Of a stretch of DNA of 64,000 nt, positions 27,672 to 36,949 are shown in pieces. Numbering within the stretch: the first letter of the stretch is position 1; the number at the start of each line of letters is the position of its first letter. The notes beneath the pieces are model-generated. The model was not told where the DNA came from and did no database searches. It saw nothing but the letters and a program-made list of their open reading frames with translations. The stretch spans positions 1-64,000 of the forward strand of contig NZ_BAWM01000009.1 in assembly GCF_000759675.1 (NCBI RefSeq). The letters run 5' to 3'. The stretch comes from Neobacillus niacini. Its GTDB lineage: Bacteria > Bacillota > Bacilli > Bacillales > Cytobacillaceae. The position numbers were made by a program, and so were the translations under genes.

Positions 27672-28067
27672 TTATTCCTCTCCTCCATTAATAAATGCTT
27701 GGTACTCATCTTCATTTAAAAGTGATTCCAGGTCTTCTGGATTTGACATTTCCACTTCTACTAACCAACCTGCTTCAAATGGATGTTCATTTATCGTCTC
27801 AGGGGCATCTCCTAACTCTTCGTTTGCCGAAACAACCTTGCCTGATACAGGAGAGTATAGATCTGAAACTGCTTTTACTGATTCGATGGTTCCCATTGAT
27901 TCGTTCGCTGTTACTTCATCATCCACCTCTGGGGTTTCAACGAAGACGATATCTCCTAATTGCTTTTGTGCAAAATCAGAAATTCCAATTCGTACGCGAT
28001 TTCCGTCTAATTGTAATACCCACTCATGTTCTTTGCTATATAGTAAAGTTGCTATTGCTTTTGTCAT
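27672..28067 (-). CDS. gcvH: glycine cleavage system H protein
   Basis: A 131-residue lipoyl carrier. The lipoylation site is Lys65 in [15 protein letters not shown]. The N-terminus [20 protein letters not shown] and the C-terminal [20 protein letters not shown] are typical. It shuttles the aminomethyl group from P to T protein. ATG follows AAAGGAAG. In Bacillus subtilis gcvH lies apart from gcvT-gcvPA-gcvPB; here it is inside the operon. Confidence 0.96.
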   Translation of the reverse strand: MTKAIATLLYSKEHEWVLQLDGNRVRIGISDFAQKQLGDIVFVETPEVDDEVTANESMGTIESVKAVSDLYSPVSGKVVSANEELGDAPETINEHPFEAGWLVEVEMSNPEDLESLLNEDEYQAFINGGEE

Positions 28068-28191
28068 AATTTATCTTCCTTTCGAATGTAAATTAAAGTT
28101 TGATCATCAGGTAATTATTTAAAGTAAATTTGCGTAACAGTCGGCATGCCTATCTCCTTATGCCAGTTAACCCTAGATCTCTATCAATCTA

Positions 28192-29304
28192 TTATCCCTT
28201 TTTATAGAAAGGTGTTTTAACCACAACCGCATCAATCTGTTTATTACGGATTTCAACTTTTATTGGTGTTCCCACTTCTGCATGATCTGCTGCAATTAGT
28301 GCCAGGCCAATGCTTTTCTTTAAAGATGGTGATTGGGTTCCCGATGTAACTACACCAATAGCCTCTCCACCTTCTGAAACAACTTTATACCCATGACGCG
28401 GTATTCCCCGGCCTGTTACTTCAATCCCTACTAATTTTCGTTTTAATCCTGCTTCTTTTTGTGCTGATAGTGCGGATTTACCGATAAAATCACTTTCTTT
28501 TTTCGTTTTTACTGCAAAGCCAATTCCAGCTTCAAGGGGACTAATATCACTTAATAACTCTTGACCATAAAGTGCAAGACGTGCTTCTAGACGAAGAGTG
28601 TCACGTGCACCAAGTCCACATGGCTTTAAGCCATCATCACTGCCTACTTCTAAAAGCTTTACCCAAAGTGCTTCCGCTTGAGGAGCGGATAAATAAAGCT
28701 CAAAACCATCTTCTCCTGTATAACCTGTACGAGATACGAGAACATCTTTAATCTCGTCCAGGTTGACATGTTGAACAAATTTAAATGAGCCAATTTTTGA
28801 TAAATCTGTTTCCGTTAACTTTTGTAAAACCTCTTCAGCTTTGGGACCTTGGATGGCAATCTGAGCAACGTCATTCGAAATATTTATTAGTGTCATATCT
28901 CCTTTTACATACTTCTTCATCCATTCGTAATCTTTTTCAATGTTAGCGGCATTAATGACGAGTAAATATTTTTCATTATCTAATTTGTACACTAATAAAT
29001 CATCAACCGTTCCGCCGTCTGGATAGCACATTGCGGTATACTGTGCTTGATTGATGCTAAGCTTTGTTACATCGTTCGTGCAAAGGTAGTTGATGTAACT
29101 CTCTGCATCTTTTCCTTCTACAAGCACTTCACCCATATGAGAAACATCAAAAAGTCCTGCTTTTGTACGAACCACCTCATGCTCTTCTAAAATGCTGGAA
29201 AACTGTACAGGAAGTGCCCAGCCTCCAAAATCAATTACCTTCGCACCAAACTTTCCATAAACTTCAAAAAGTGGTGTTTGCTTTAATTCTGTTGCTATCC
29301 CCAT
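28192..29304 (-). CDS. gcvT: aminomethyltransferase (glycine cleavage T protein)
   Basis: A 370-residue folate-binding enzyme that releases ammonia and forms 5,10-methylene-tetrahydrofolate. Landmarks are [55 protein letters not shown], '[15 protein letters not shown]', [16 protein letters not shown] (with the folate-binding Glu) and the C-terminal barrel '[19 protein letters not shown]'. ATG follows AGGGGG. About 124 bp separate it from gcvH, without a visible terminator. Confidence 0.96.
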   Translation of the reverse strand: MGIATELKQTPLFEVYGKFGAKVIDFGGWALPVQFSSILEEHEVVRTKAGLFDVSHMGEVLVEGKDAESYINYLCTNDVTKLSINQAQYTAMCYPDGGTVDDLLVYKLDNEKYLLVINAANIEKDYEWMKKYVKGDMTLINISNDVAQIAIQGPKAEEVLQKLTETDLSKIGSFKFVQHVNLDEIKDVLVSRTGYTGEDGFELYLSAPQAEALWVKLLEVGSDDGLKPCGLGARDTLRLEARLALYGQELLSDISPLEAGIGFAVKTKKESDFIGKSALSAQKEAGLKRKLVGIEVTGRGIPRHGYKVVSEGGEAIGVVTSGTQSPSLKKSIGLALIAADHAEVGTPIKVEIRNKQIDAVVVKTPFYKKG

Positions 29305-29379
29305 TGATAGACCCCCTACTTAATATTTCCTACAAATAATGTCAAAACAACTCTGAAATTCCATCCACATGCCCCTTTC

Positions 29380-30630
29380 TTACACTGTGATTACCTGTTG
29401 AAATAACGGATAGGCACTACAAATCGCTTTGGTTGTTTCTTTTGCTTTCTCAAGAACGACTTTGTCCCCTTTGCTCTTCAGAACAGCTGCGATCACTTCC
29501 CCGATTTTCACCATTTCATCCTGCTTCATTCCACGTGTCGTTAAAGCCGCTGTTCCCATGCGGATCCCACTCGTAACAAACGGCTTTTCAGGATCATATG
29601 GAATCGTATTTTTATTAACAGTAATACCCGCTTCTTCTAACAATTTTTCTGCTTCTTTTCCAGTTAACTTCCACGGACGTAAATCTAAAAGGACAATATG
29701 ATTATCTGTTCCACCAGAAACAAGGACTGCACCTTGATTTTTTAATGTTTTTCCTAATGTTGCTGCATTTTCAATGATTTGTTTCGCATAATCCTTAAAG
29801 CTTGGATGTAATGCTTCGTTGAATGCAACCGCCTTAGCTGCAATAATATGCATGAGCGGGCCGCCTTGAATCCCTGGGAACACTGATTTATTAATGGCTT
29901 TTATCATCTCTTCATCATTTGTTAAAATAATGCCGCCGCGCGGTCCTCGGAGCGTCTTATGCGTTGTGCTCGTTACAACATCTGCATATGGAACCGGTGA
30001 TGGATGAAGACCAGCTGCAACAAGTCCTGCAATATGCGCCATATCTACCATGAATTTTGCGCCAACTTGATCAGCAATTTGTCTAAATCTTGCAAAATCA
30101 ATCCTTCTAGGGTAAGCACTTGTACCTGCAATGATCAATTTCGGTTTTTCTTTTTTCGCGATCGCTTCCAGTTCATCATAATCAATTAATTGATTATCTT
30201 CTCTCACACCATATGACACTACCTCAAACCATTTTCCTGAAACACTAACAGGACTTCCGTGCGTTAAGTGTCCGCCATGTGAGAGGTTCATCCCCATCAC
30301 TTTATCACCAGGTTGAAGCAGTGCGAAAAATACAGCAAAATTTGCTTGTGCACCTGAGTGAGGCTGAACATTGGCATATTTAGCACCAAACAGCTGAGTT
30401 AGGCGGTCAATTGCAACTTGTTCTGCCACATCGACAAATTCACATCCTCCGTAATAACGCTTCCCTGGATAGCCTTCTGCATATTTATTCGTCATCACAC
30501 TTCCCATTGCTTCTAAAACATCTTCGCTTACAAAGTTTTCAGATGCGATCAGTTCCAATGTTTGATGCTGACGTTGCTGCTCTTTCCGGATTGCTTCAAA
30601 AATAGTTGAATCATTTTGTTGTAAACTCAT
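29380..30630 (-). CDS. glyA: serine hydroxymethyltransferase
   Basis: A 416-residue PLP enzyme converting serine and tetrahydrofolate to glycine and methylene-tetrahydrofolate, or the reverse. Features are [35 protein letters not shown], the PLP lysine Lys225 in [14 protein letters not shown], and '[15 protein letters not shown]'. ATG follows AAGGGGGAAA. It is the first gene after the glycine riboswitch, so it is induced by glycine together with the cleavage system. That suggests a role in turning excess glycine plus the released one-carbon unit into serine. Confidence 0.96.
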   Translation of the reverse strand: MSLQQNDSTIFEAIRKEQQRQHQTLELIASENFVSEDVLEAMGSVMTNKYAEGYPGKRYYGGCEFVDVAEQVAIDRLTQLFGAKYANVQPHSGAQANFAVFFALLQPGDKVMGMNLSHGGHLTHGSPVSVSGKWFEVVSYGVREDNQLIDYDELEAIAKKEKPKLIIAGTSAYPRRIDFARFRQIADQVGAKFMVDMAHIAGLVAAGLHPSPVPYADVVTSTTHKTLRGPRGGIILTNDEEMIKAINKSVFPGIQGGPLMHIIAAKAVAFNEALHPSFKDYAKQIIENAATLGKTLKNQGAVLVSGGTDNHIVLLDLRPWKLTGKEAEKLLEEAGITVNKNTIPYDPEKPFVTSGIRMGTAALTTRGMKQDEMVKIGEVIAAVLKSKGDKVVLEKAKETTKAICSAYPLFQQVITV

Positions 30631-30744
30631 CCCGTTTCCCCCTTGACTCTTTGTATTAGCTACCTCTATCTCTTTTTACCTCGAAGATTTTATCTGTTTA
30701 TTCCCAAGATAAAATCTGAAGCGAAACCATACTTTTTTGCACGC

Positions 30745-30799
30745 AAAAAAGGACAGAAAAGGGTAGCACTAGGCTTTCTTCTACCCTTCTCTGTCCTTT
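30745..30799 (-). terminator. expression-platform terminator of the glycine riboswitch
   Basis: On the minus strand AAAGGACAGAGAAGGGTAG pairs with CTACCCTTTTCTGTCCTTT around about 16 bases and is followed by TTTTTTG. The upstream arm begins inside the second aptamer's closing region, so ligand binding can prevent terminator formation. Confidence 0.85.
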
Positions 30800-30972
30800 T
30801 ACCTGAGAGTTTAAGTTCGATTAAGAACCTTCCCCTTTGGTGGCATATAACTGTATACGCGCTCTCCAGAGTTGCGTCCAATTGTGGTTCCATCTACCTG
30901 AGAGATTTGTTCCAAGGGTCTTTTTGGAACTTGCTCCTTCGGTGGCGTGTTAACTTGCACTCTCCCACAACC
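30745..30972 (-). promoter_or_regulatory. tandem glycine riboswitch
   Basis: Two glycine aptamers lie in series on the minus strand upstream of glyA. The first (about 30972-30893) opens GGGAGAGTGCAAGTTAAC, has GCCACCGAAGGAGCAAGTTCC and ends AATCTCTCAGGTA. The second (about 30890-30798) has CTGGAGAGCGCGTATACAG, GCCACCAAAGGGGAAG and ends AACTCTCAGGTAAAAGG. These GGAGAG, GCCRCC.AAGG.G and CTCTCAGG blocks are the diagnostic glycine core. A terminator follows, so this is probably an ON switch at high glycine. The 70-odd bases upstream to the permease remnant should hold the promoter. Confidence 0.95.
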
Positions 30973-31069
30973 ATCTTCCGCTTATTAATTTTTATTATTT
31001 TCAGAATAATAGTAAAAGGAATCTAAGTCAAGCTTTTTTGAAAGCGGAAACATTATTTATCAATAAAGA

Positions 31070-31387
31070 TTATATTTTTGAGTTGCCACTAAAATTTTCT
31101 ACTATTTGTTGTTGATTCTCCTGATCCGCATAATCCACCTTCGTTATCAACATCTTATAAATCGCAATAAGCATGATAAACCAAACAGGTGTTACGAACA
31201 AGGCAACACGAGTGTCCTCCGCAAGTGCAAGTACGACAAGCACAAACGCTAGGAAAGCAAGAATTAAGTAATTGGAAAATGGATAAAGCGGCAATTTAAA
31301 TTTGTTTACTTTCGCTAGATCTGGTCTGGTTTTCCGGTATTTCAAATGGCTGATGACAGTAATTCCCCAAAAATAGTCATCCCAGTT
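31070..31387 (-). pseudogene. amino acid permease, C-terminal remnant
   Basis: The frame reads WDDYFWGITVISHLKYRKTR, PDLAKVNKFKLPLYPFSNYL and two transmembrane helices, typical of the last 100 residues of APC-family amino acid permeases (FKxPLYPxxNYLxLxFL). An in-frame TAA at 31388-31390 stands just before it. The rest of the roughly 460-residue protein is missing, replaced by the small frame described next. It lies directly upstream of the glycine riboswitch. A deletion removed the gene's front. Confidence 0.7.
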
Positions 31388-31455
31388 TTATTATCATTAT
31401 AAATGGCAATACCACCAATAATAACGACAGGTATCAACATATATAACCAAATCAT
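31342..31455 (-). CDS. small membrane peptide, probably truncated
   Basis: A 37-codon frame with a very good ribosome site (GGAGG before ATG 31455). It starts MIWLYMLIPVVIIGGIAIYN, one transmembrane helix, and ends in codons that belong in another frame to the permease remnant. It resembles the front of a short single-helix protein whose end was replaced at the deletion junction. Whether it is made or functional is unknown. Confidence 0.35.
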   Translation of the reverse strand: MIWLYMLIPVVIIGGIAIYNDNKTGMTIFGELLSSAI

Positions 31456-31569
31456 AATAAAACCTCCATTATATTCCTTATTATTAAGCATATCATTACT
31501 CTTACCATTTTTTACATTTTTTTCTAAAATCAATCTAAACTGTTTGGATGAGGTTGCACGGACTCCAAA

Positions 31570-31773
31570 TTAAACATGATAATTATTTTGCTCAAGAGTT
31601 GATAAAATTTTGTCTTTCGAGACTTTTTGTTCGTCAAACTCAATTTTTACCTCACCATCATTCGTATCGACTAAAACTCGTTCTACCCCCTCTATTTGAT
31701 TTAGAAGTTGTTCTATTTGTTGTATTTGCTTGTCACCGGTTGCTTCTTTTATAAAAATTGTTGCTTCACCCAT
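31570..31773 (-). CDS. heavy-metal-associated (HMA) domain protein lacking the CxxC
   Basis: A 67-residue ferredoxin-like domain: ATIFIKEATGDKQIQQIEQL, IEGVERVLVDTNDGEVKIEFDE, KDKILSTLEQNNYHV. The beta-alpha-beta-beta-alpha-beta layout is that of CopZ. The metal-binding GMxCxxC is replaced by EATGDKQ, so copper binding in the usual way is impossible. Role unknown. The ATG is preceded by AAGGAGCATATTC. Confidence 0.75.
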   Translation of the reverse strand: MGEATIFIKEATGDKQIQQIEQLLNQIEGVERVLVDTNDGEVKIEFDEQKVSKDKILSTLEQNNYHV

Positions 31774-31973
31774 AGAAGAATATGCTCCTTTTTAATATAT
31801 TTTCTTCTATTGTTTCCAAGTTATGAACAACCATTCTAACTGTTCGTTCATTCTGCAAAAGTGGGTTCTTAACATTGATAAAAATTGAATAGTATCTATC
31901 AGAGTGGAATAGGAGTGTCTGCCAAATGAAACAACTGCTCAACCTTTCAAGACAAATCTTACCCAGAAAAATA

Positions 31974-31997
31974 AAAAACCACTCAGAGTGGTTTTTT
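31974..31997 (-). terminator. terminator overlapping the end of the small spore-like gene
   Basis: AAAAAACCACTC pairs with GAGTGGTTTTTT with almost no loop. The right arm overlaps the stop codon of the 52-residue gene by two bases. Confidence 0.8.
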
Positions 31998-32154
31998 AAT
32001 CATTCATTGCTCCTGCCTCTCGGGAAGTCATCGCACCTTGTCCTTCGCTTACATCTTTTTGAATTTCTTGTTTTACTTTTTGTGTATCAGTTCCGGCAAA
32101 TTCTGGCTTCATAATAGAACCCAAATTCTCTTTAGCTTGTTGACCCGGTTGCAT
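31996..32154 (-). CDS. small SASP-like protein, 52 residues
   Basis: The frame starts MQPGQQAKENLGSIMKPEFA and ends AMTSREAGAMND. It is hydrophilic and rich in Gln, Glu and Lys. The segment PEFAGTDTQKVKQEIQ resembles the repeat of gamma-type small acid-soluble spore proteins (TEFASETDAQQVRQQN in SspE), and GAMTSREAG recalls the GGxMTxR box of alpha/beta SASP. GAGGAGGG is 5 nt before the ATG, and a tight terminator follows. I am confident it is a gene; a spore location is inferred. Confidence 0.65.
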   Translation of the reverse strand: MQPGQQAKENLGSIMKPEFAGTDTQKVKQEIQKDVSEGQGAMTSREAGAMND

Positions 32155-32235
32155 ACAAACCCTCCTCAATTAGTGTTTAACAATCTTATTATTTACAAAA
32201 AAACATTTGGTATATCCCAAGGATTTGAGCGAACA

Positions 32236-32276
32236 AAAACGCACGGTGAATTTCAATGCGAAATTACGTGCGTTTT
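32236..32276 (-). terminator. terminator of the SGNH hydrolase gene
   Basis: AAAACGCACG and CGTGCGTTTT pair with an inner partly complementary loop (GAATTTC/GAAATT). On the minus strand it is followed by TTTTTG. The rest of 32155-32446 holds nothing I recognise. Confidence 0.7.
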
Positions 32277-32446
32277 CCTTTGTTATTTAATGGTTTGCAC
32301 CTCTGAAGTAAACCCGTTATTTTCAGAAGGTAGTTTTTCTTATTATAAATATCCTCATTTAATGATTAGGGGTGACTAAATGGTTAGTAAAGAAGCAGAG
32401 ATATCCAGCCTCTTCTTGTATTACTTATTAATCTTCACCTTTGGGT

Positions 32447-33409
32447 TTATGATTCTATATCGACTGTGTTGATCTCGGTTTCTTCATTAGATTCTTTCAA
32501 ATATTCTAAAACTCGCTTGGCCATTAGTTTATAGCCACTTGTGTTTGGGTGAAATTCATCCTCCGCTAATAAATCTATGTTAGAATTACTAAATAGGTCT
32601 TTTGTTGGAACATACTTTACATTCTCATATTCTTCCGAAAGTGATTTTCCAGCATTATTCCAATTTTCAATGATCATTTCAAGTTCTTTTATTTCACCAA
32701 AATGCCGTTCAAATGGATTATAAAAACCTATTAAATAAATTTGGGAATCTGGATTCAGCTCATTAATTTTATTAAAAATGGCTGTTAATCGCTCTATATA
32801 TTTCACCCTTTCCTCTTCGAAGGGTTCCATCGAAACGTTCATAAAATTGGATTTTAGTACTTTCATAATATCATTAGCACCAATCGTGATTAGGACGATA
32901 TCAGCCTCTTTAATTGCAGAAGTAATATCTTCTTTATCCAGTCGTTTTAGTAATTGATCTGACCGGTTTCCTTTTTTCCCAAAATTTTCTACCGTAATAT
33001 TTAGGTTATGGTCTTCAAACGTGTTATTAAGGATGCCGACATAACCTCCATTATCTGTTTCATCTCCAATACCTTCGGTTAAAGAGTCGCCGATTGAAAC
33101 AATCTTCTGATCTTTTTTGAAAAAATCTAATGCAACTTCGACTACTTCCCTGACCTTAGCTTTTATATCTTCCCTTATTGATTTATCATTCTCTTTAACC
33201 AGTTCTATTTGTACCTTTTCTTCAGCTGGAGCATGTTCAGCTGCAGTATCTCCTATATTTTCTGTTTGTTCATGATTAACAGAAGCGATCGCCTTTACAC
33301 TTTCCACCTTTGTATGTTCACGATCTGACAGAAGTAAAAATAGAAGAACACTCACTAATAGCAAACTACCAATAATAATTATCATCATCGTTGCTTTTTT
33401 TCTCTGCAA
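32447..33409 (-). CDS. SGNH/GDSL hydrolase, membrane-anchored (YpmR-like)
   Basis: A 320-residue protein with an N-terminal transmembrane anchor (MMIIIIGSLLLVSVLLFLLL), an extracytoplasmic linker of about 70 residues rich in Glu and Lys, then an SGNH domain. Block I is IVSIGDSLTEGIGD (nucleophile Ser), block II the Gly in NFGKKGNRSDQLL, block III ITIGANDIM (Asn), and block V EDEFHPNTSGY (catalytic Asp/His). It is a secreted esterase or lipase-like enzyme of unknown substrate. A TTG start at 33409 is used. Bacillus subtilis YpmR has the same layout. Confidence 0.88.
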   Translation of the reverse strand: MQRKKATMMIIIIGSLLLVSVLLFLLLSDREHTKVESVKAIASVNHEQTENIGDTAAEHAPAEEKVQIELVKENDKSIREDIKAKVREVVEVALDFFKKDQKIVSIGDSLTEGIGDETDNGGYVGILNNTFEDHNLNITVENFGKKGNRSDQLLKRLDKEDITSAIKEADIVLITIGANDIMKVLKSNFMNVSMEPFEEERVKYIERLTAIFNKINELNPDSQIYLIGFYNPFERHFGEIKELEMIIENWNNAGKSLSEEYENVKYVPTKDLFSNSNIDLLAEDEFHPNTSGYKLMAKRVLEYLKESNEETEINTVDIES

Positions 33410-33834
33410 AATTCCATCACACCTATTACTATTGTAAAATCATAATCTAAGAAAATAACATGATATATAGTTTATTCATTTTATCATGCGGGGCAACAAT
33501 CCGAAAGACAACAAATAAAAGAAATCAAAGGGACGGTTTTCATGCTTCGTTAACTAAACGAAGCATGAAAACCGCCCCCATATTTGTATTTTATGAAAAT
33601 GGAGGTAACCATTTTCCGTGTTGGTACTTAAGTAATTTCATTAGCTTTAACTATATAGAATAAAAAAATAGCGTAGACCTAAGGAAGGCTACTCGACATA
33701 TCCAAAAATTTAATATTTACCTGTATTAGAGTACATATTCTTAAACAGTGTTTATATATTTATAAACAAAATATTTTAATAGGATTCTTTATGATCAAAA
33801 AAACATCAATTCTTAATGGAATGGTATTTATGTT
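33410..33834. other. intergenic region with a repeat hairpin
   Basis: Contains the SGNH gene promoter region, the GGGACGGTTTTC hairpin repeat (33530-33579), and an AT-rich tail to the PTS gene stop. I see no additional gene and no obvious PTS-operon terminator other than that hairpin. Confidence 0.4.
33530..33579. repeat. GGGACGGTTTTCATGCTTCG hairpin repeat
   Basis: GGACGGTTTTCATGCTTCGT and ACGAAGCATGAAAACCGCCC are nearly perfect complements around AACTAA. I recognise GGGACGGTTCTC.TGCTTCG as a frequent Bacillus intergenic palindrome. It may terminate the PTS operon on the minus strand. Confidence 0.65.
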
Positions 33835-35472
33835 CTAATCCATCCCTAATCTGTCTTTTACTTGAGACGCCAAGGTGATGACATGAGTTCCAAAGATAAT
33901 TTGAAGAGATTTTCCACTTCGTACTACCCCTTTGGCATCAAGGCCGTGAACCCATTGTTCATCTGTGTGTACTTTATTCTGATCTATTACATCCACACGT
34001 AATCTTGTAGCACAATTCGTAACATGTTTAATGTTTTCCTTTCCTCCTAATGCAGAAATTATACCTGCAATCTGGTCAGTATTGGATATTGTTATTACTT
34101 CCTCAGAAGCTGCAAGTTCTTTCTGTTGAAAATCTTTTTTTGTATAAAGTTTGATTTGACTTTCATTATCAGCCTCTTCTCGACCAGGTGTTTTTATATT
34201 AAACTTTAAAATGGCCCATCGGAAACTGTAATAATAAGCAGCAAAATATGCTGGAATTAATACCAGTAGTGACATAGCATGGACTTTATCAGGTTGCAGC
34301 AAGTTCGGGAACATATCACGGACCGCTGTTCCTATGATAGAAACATTAAGCATCTCCGTAAACACATAGGATAAACCAGACAATGGAACATGAATTAAGA
34401 AATATAGCAGCGGTTGAACAAATAAGAAGGTATACTCAATTGGTTCGGTCACACCAATCAATACAGCCGTTAAGATAGCTGGAATCAATAAACTTGCGAC
34501 CTTTTTACGATTTTCTTTCTTCGCAGTAAAATAAATCGCTAGAGCAGCACCTGGCAGCCCACCGAAGTGGAACAATACACGTCCAGTTGTAAAGTTTCTA
34601 ACAATGTATTCCGTTGCCTCAGAAGATCCCATCTGTGCCAACATAATGTTACGAACACCTTCATATAGTGTTCCATCTACTAACATCGTTCCACCTACGG
34701 ACGTATACTCGATTGGAAACGCTATCAAATGGTGGATACCAATTGGCAGCAACGCACGGTCCATTGCTCCAAAAGCAAAAGTCCCAACTAAACCACTTGC
34801 TGTAATAAAATTACTTAGTTCCGCGAGTCCATTTCCAATAAACGGCCAAACATAATATAATAGAATCCCTACTGGTACAACAGCTACAAAATTTAAAATC
34901 TGAGCATATCTAGGACCAGAAAAGAAAGAAAGAGCATTTGGCAATTGTTTTTCACAAAATCTATTATGGACGATACTTGCCACAACACCTGCGATCAATC
35001 CAGAAAAAATCCCCATATTATAGCTGAAAATACCAAGGTTATGACCAAATAAAGAATTGTAATTTTTTGCGTCTAGTTCTGAGTATCCTGAAGCGATCAA
35101 TGCTTCAACTGAAGTGGTTTCAGCATTTAAATGGTTGATACCCATCAACGTATTGATTACGGTATTAAGACCAAGAAAGAGAACAAGTCCTCCCAATGCT
35201 GACCATCCTTTTTCCTTCTTAGCCAAGCCAAAAGCTATACCTACTGCAAAAAATACTGGCAAGAATCTCATGACCATAAAACCTAGACTATTGATGATTA
35301 CAAAGAAATCATGCAGAAAATTTCCTTCTTGTATTAACCACCCTAAATGAAGAGCCTCCACGTTTTCCATGTTAGCAAAGGCCGAACCTATCCCAATAAG
35401 AATACCAGCAACTACCAGGAGAATAACAGGTATCATCATCGAACCAGCAAACACTTGAATTTTCCCTTTCAT
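33835..35472 (-). CDS. PTS permease, glucose/maltose-family EIICB
   Basis: A 545-residue protein. The IIC domain (residues 1-430) has about ten membrane segments, with GSMMIPVILLVVAGILIGIGS, GHNLGIFSYNMGIFSGLIAG, MDRALLPIGIHHLIAFPIEY and IGVTEPIEYTFLFVQPLLY, where the GxTEPIE motif binds sugar. The C-terminal IIB domain ('DQIAGIISALGGKENIKHV') has the phosphocysteine in NCATRLRVDV. No IIA domain is fused, so EIIA must be supplied in trans (as with Crr/PtsG). It is the last gene of the operon. The substrate is unknown; the partner genes argue against plain glucose. Confidence 0.92.
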   Translation of the reverse strand: MKGKIQVFAGSMMIPVILLVVAGILIGIGSAFANMENVEALHLGWLIQEGNFLHDFFVIINSLGFMVMRFLPVFFAVGIAFGLAKKEKGWSALGGLVLFLGLNTVINTLMGINHLNAETTSVEALIASGYSELDAKNYNSLFGHNLGIFSYNMGIFSGLIAGVVASIVHNRFCEKQLPNALSFFSGPRYAQILNFVAVVPVGILLYYVWPFIGNGLAELSNFITASGLVGTFAFGAMDRALLPIGIHHLIAFPIEYTSVGGTMLVDGTLYEGVRNIMLAQMGSSEATEYIVRNFTTGRVLFHFGGLPGAALAIYFTAKKENRKKVASLLIPAILTAVLIGVTEPIEYTFLFVQPLLYFLIHVPLSGLSYVFTEMLNVSIIGTAVRDMFPNLLQPDKVHAMSLLVLIPAYFAAYYYSFRWAILKFNIKTPGREEADNESQIKLYTKKDFQQKELAASEEVITISNTDQIAGIISALGGKENIKHVTNCATRLRVDVIDQNKVHTDEQWVHGLDAKGVVRSGKSLQIIFGTHVITLASQVKDRLGMD

Positions 35473-35545
35473 TAATCGTCACACCCCTAAATGTATAGTT
35501 GTTTGCATCCAACTTTGTTTTAATAAAGGACCGTGATGTATTTGT

Positions 35546-36949
35546 CTAAGATGCCAATAAACGAATGGTTTCACAATAGATAATAATCGATTTAAATAAT
35601 GTTTCTATTCGAATCCGTTCATTTGGCATATGTGTGTTTGATACATCTCCAGGAAATGTTGGACCGAAACATACGCCATTTTTTAGTACTCTTGCATAAG
35701 AAATTCCACCTTTTGTAATACCCTCAGCTTCAACTCCCGTAACCGATTTATAGGCTTGTTTCAGCTGTTTTATTAAAGGTGTATCTTTTTGGACATAATG
35801 CAGGTCCAATGACTTCTGAATGGATACGTTTAATCGCTGCTCTGAACTAAACTTTTGTAAAACGTCTAATGTAGAAGCTAATGTCTGTCCCTTAGGGAAA
35901 CGGTAATCAAACGCGATTTCAATTGTTTCACCATCGTACGTTACATAAGGAACTGCCATCGTGGTTATACCAGTCTCGCTGTCATTATGAAACAGTCCTA
36001 ACTTTTTGCCATAAACATCTTCTAAAAAATAGTTTTCTAGTAAGGTTAAAAACTTTTGACTATTTCCCAAATCCTTTTTAATTCTGATTAGATCCTTAGC
36101 GAAAAGGAAGATTGCATTTCTTCCTTTATGAGGGTTTCGTGATAAGGCTTTATCTCCAGTGTAAATAGCAGTAATTTTTTGATTGCATATGATAATTTCA
36201 TCAGCGTCAGTTAGAAAATTTTTTAATAGTTCTGGGCTTTGACTCTCAAATACCACTTTTAATGTCTCACAAATAAACCCTCTTTGTTTCTCACTATGAA
36301 TCTCAATTAATTTATGAGGAGGCTCTTTGTTTAACAACCTCTCAGTTTCAAAAGTGAACGTGCCTTGGATGACTCCTTTTTCACAATGCACAATTGGAAA
36401 ATCTCCATCAGGGGTAAAAGCCAATTCAGGTTGAGGATTATGGTTGAAATAATGCTCCATACACTCCCAGGTTGTTTCCTCTGCTCCCCCAATAATCAAT
36501 CTGACTTTCCTTTTTAAAGGAATCTTTAAATCTCTTACTATTTTCATTGCATAATAGGCTGCTAATAGTGGTGCTTTATCATCATTAACACCTCTACCAT
36601 ACAAGAATCCATTATGTTCTGTTAATGTAAAAGGATCAAATTTCCAGTCATTTTTATCACCTTCCGAAACAACATCTAAATGTGCTAATATTCCGAAAAT
36701 TTCATCGCCACTTCCGTAATCAACATGAAGGGCGTACCCATCAAAATCAGCATAGGTAAAGGAATCACGATCGGCAATCTTCAGCATTTCATCAAAAGCA
36801 TTTCGGACCCCTTTACCAAACGGAGCAGAATTAGATCTAGTATCTTCTGCACGTATCGAGGAAATCTGGATTAAGTTCGCTAAATCCGACATGAATTCTT
36901 CTTCATAGAATTGGAGTTTTTCATAATAAAGTTTATTGAAGCTGAACAA
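35546..36949 (-). CDS. M20 family dipeptidase, PepV-like
   Basis: This 467-residue zinc peptidase starts at TTG 36949 after AAGGAGGAG and overlaps the aldolase gene by 17 bp. Metal-site motifs in order are ILAHLDVVSEGD (His, Asp), YGRGVNDDKAPLLAAYYAMK (bridging Asp), IGGAEETTWECMEHY (catalytic Glu pair), AFTPDGDFPIVHCEKG (Asp) and a late NTHMPNER (His). The lid domain between is of PepV size. PepV-type enzymes cleave dipeptides with a free N-terminus; relatives act on N-acyl amino acids. Inside a sugar-PTS operon it could release a glyco-amino acid from a peptide. Confidence 0.9.
   Translation of the reverse strand: MFSFNKLYYEKLQFYEEEFMSDLANLIQISSIRAEDTRSNSAPFGKGVRNAFDEMLKIADRDSFTYADFDGYALHVDYGSGDEIFGILAHLDVVSEGDKNDWKFDPFTLTEHNGFLYGRGVNDDKAPLLAAYYAMKIVRDLKIPLKRKVRLIIGGAEETTWECMEHYFNHNPQPELAFTPDGDFPIVHCEKGVIQGTFTFETERLLNKEPPHKLIEIHSEKQRGFICETLKVVFESQSPELLKNFLTDADEIIICNQKITAIYTGDKALSRNPHKGRNAIFLFAKDLIRIKKDLGNSQKFLTLLENYFLEDVYGKKLGLFHNDSETGITTMAVPYVTYDGETIEIAFDYRFPKGQTLASTLDVLQKFSSEQRLNVSIQKSLDLHYVQKDTPLIKQLKQAYKSVTGVEAEGITKGGISYARVLKNGVCFGPTFPGDVSNTHMPNERIRIETLFKSIIIYCETIRLLAS

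Noticed and set aside
27695..28069. Leu-rich plus-strand reading frame of about 124 codons
   Set aside because: Antisense of gcvH; composition is a by-product of the opposite strand's codons.
30643..31026. Reading frame of about 127 codons on the plus strand over the region upstream of glyA
   Set aside because: It lies entirely on the antisense strand of the glycine riboswitch and has no homology that I recognise.
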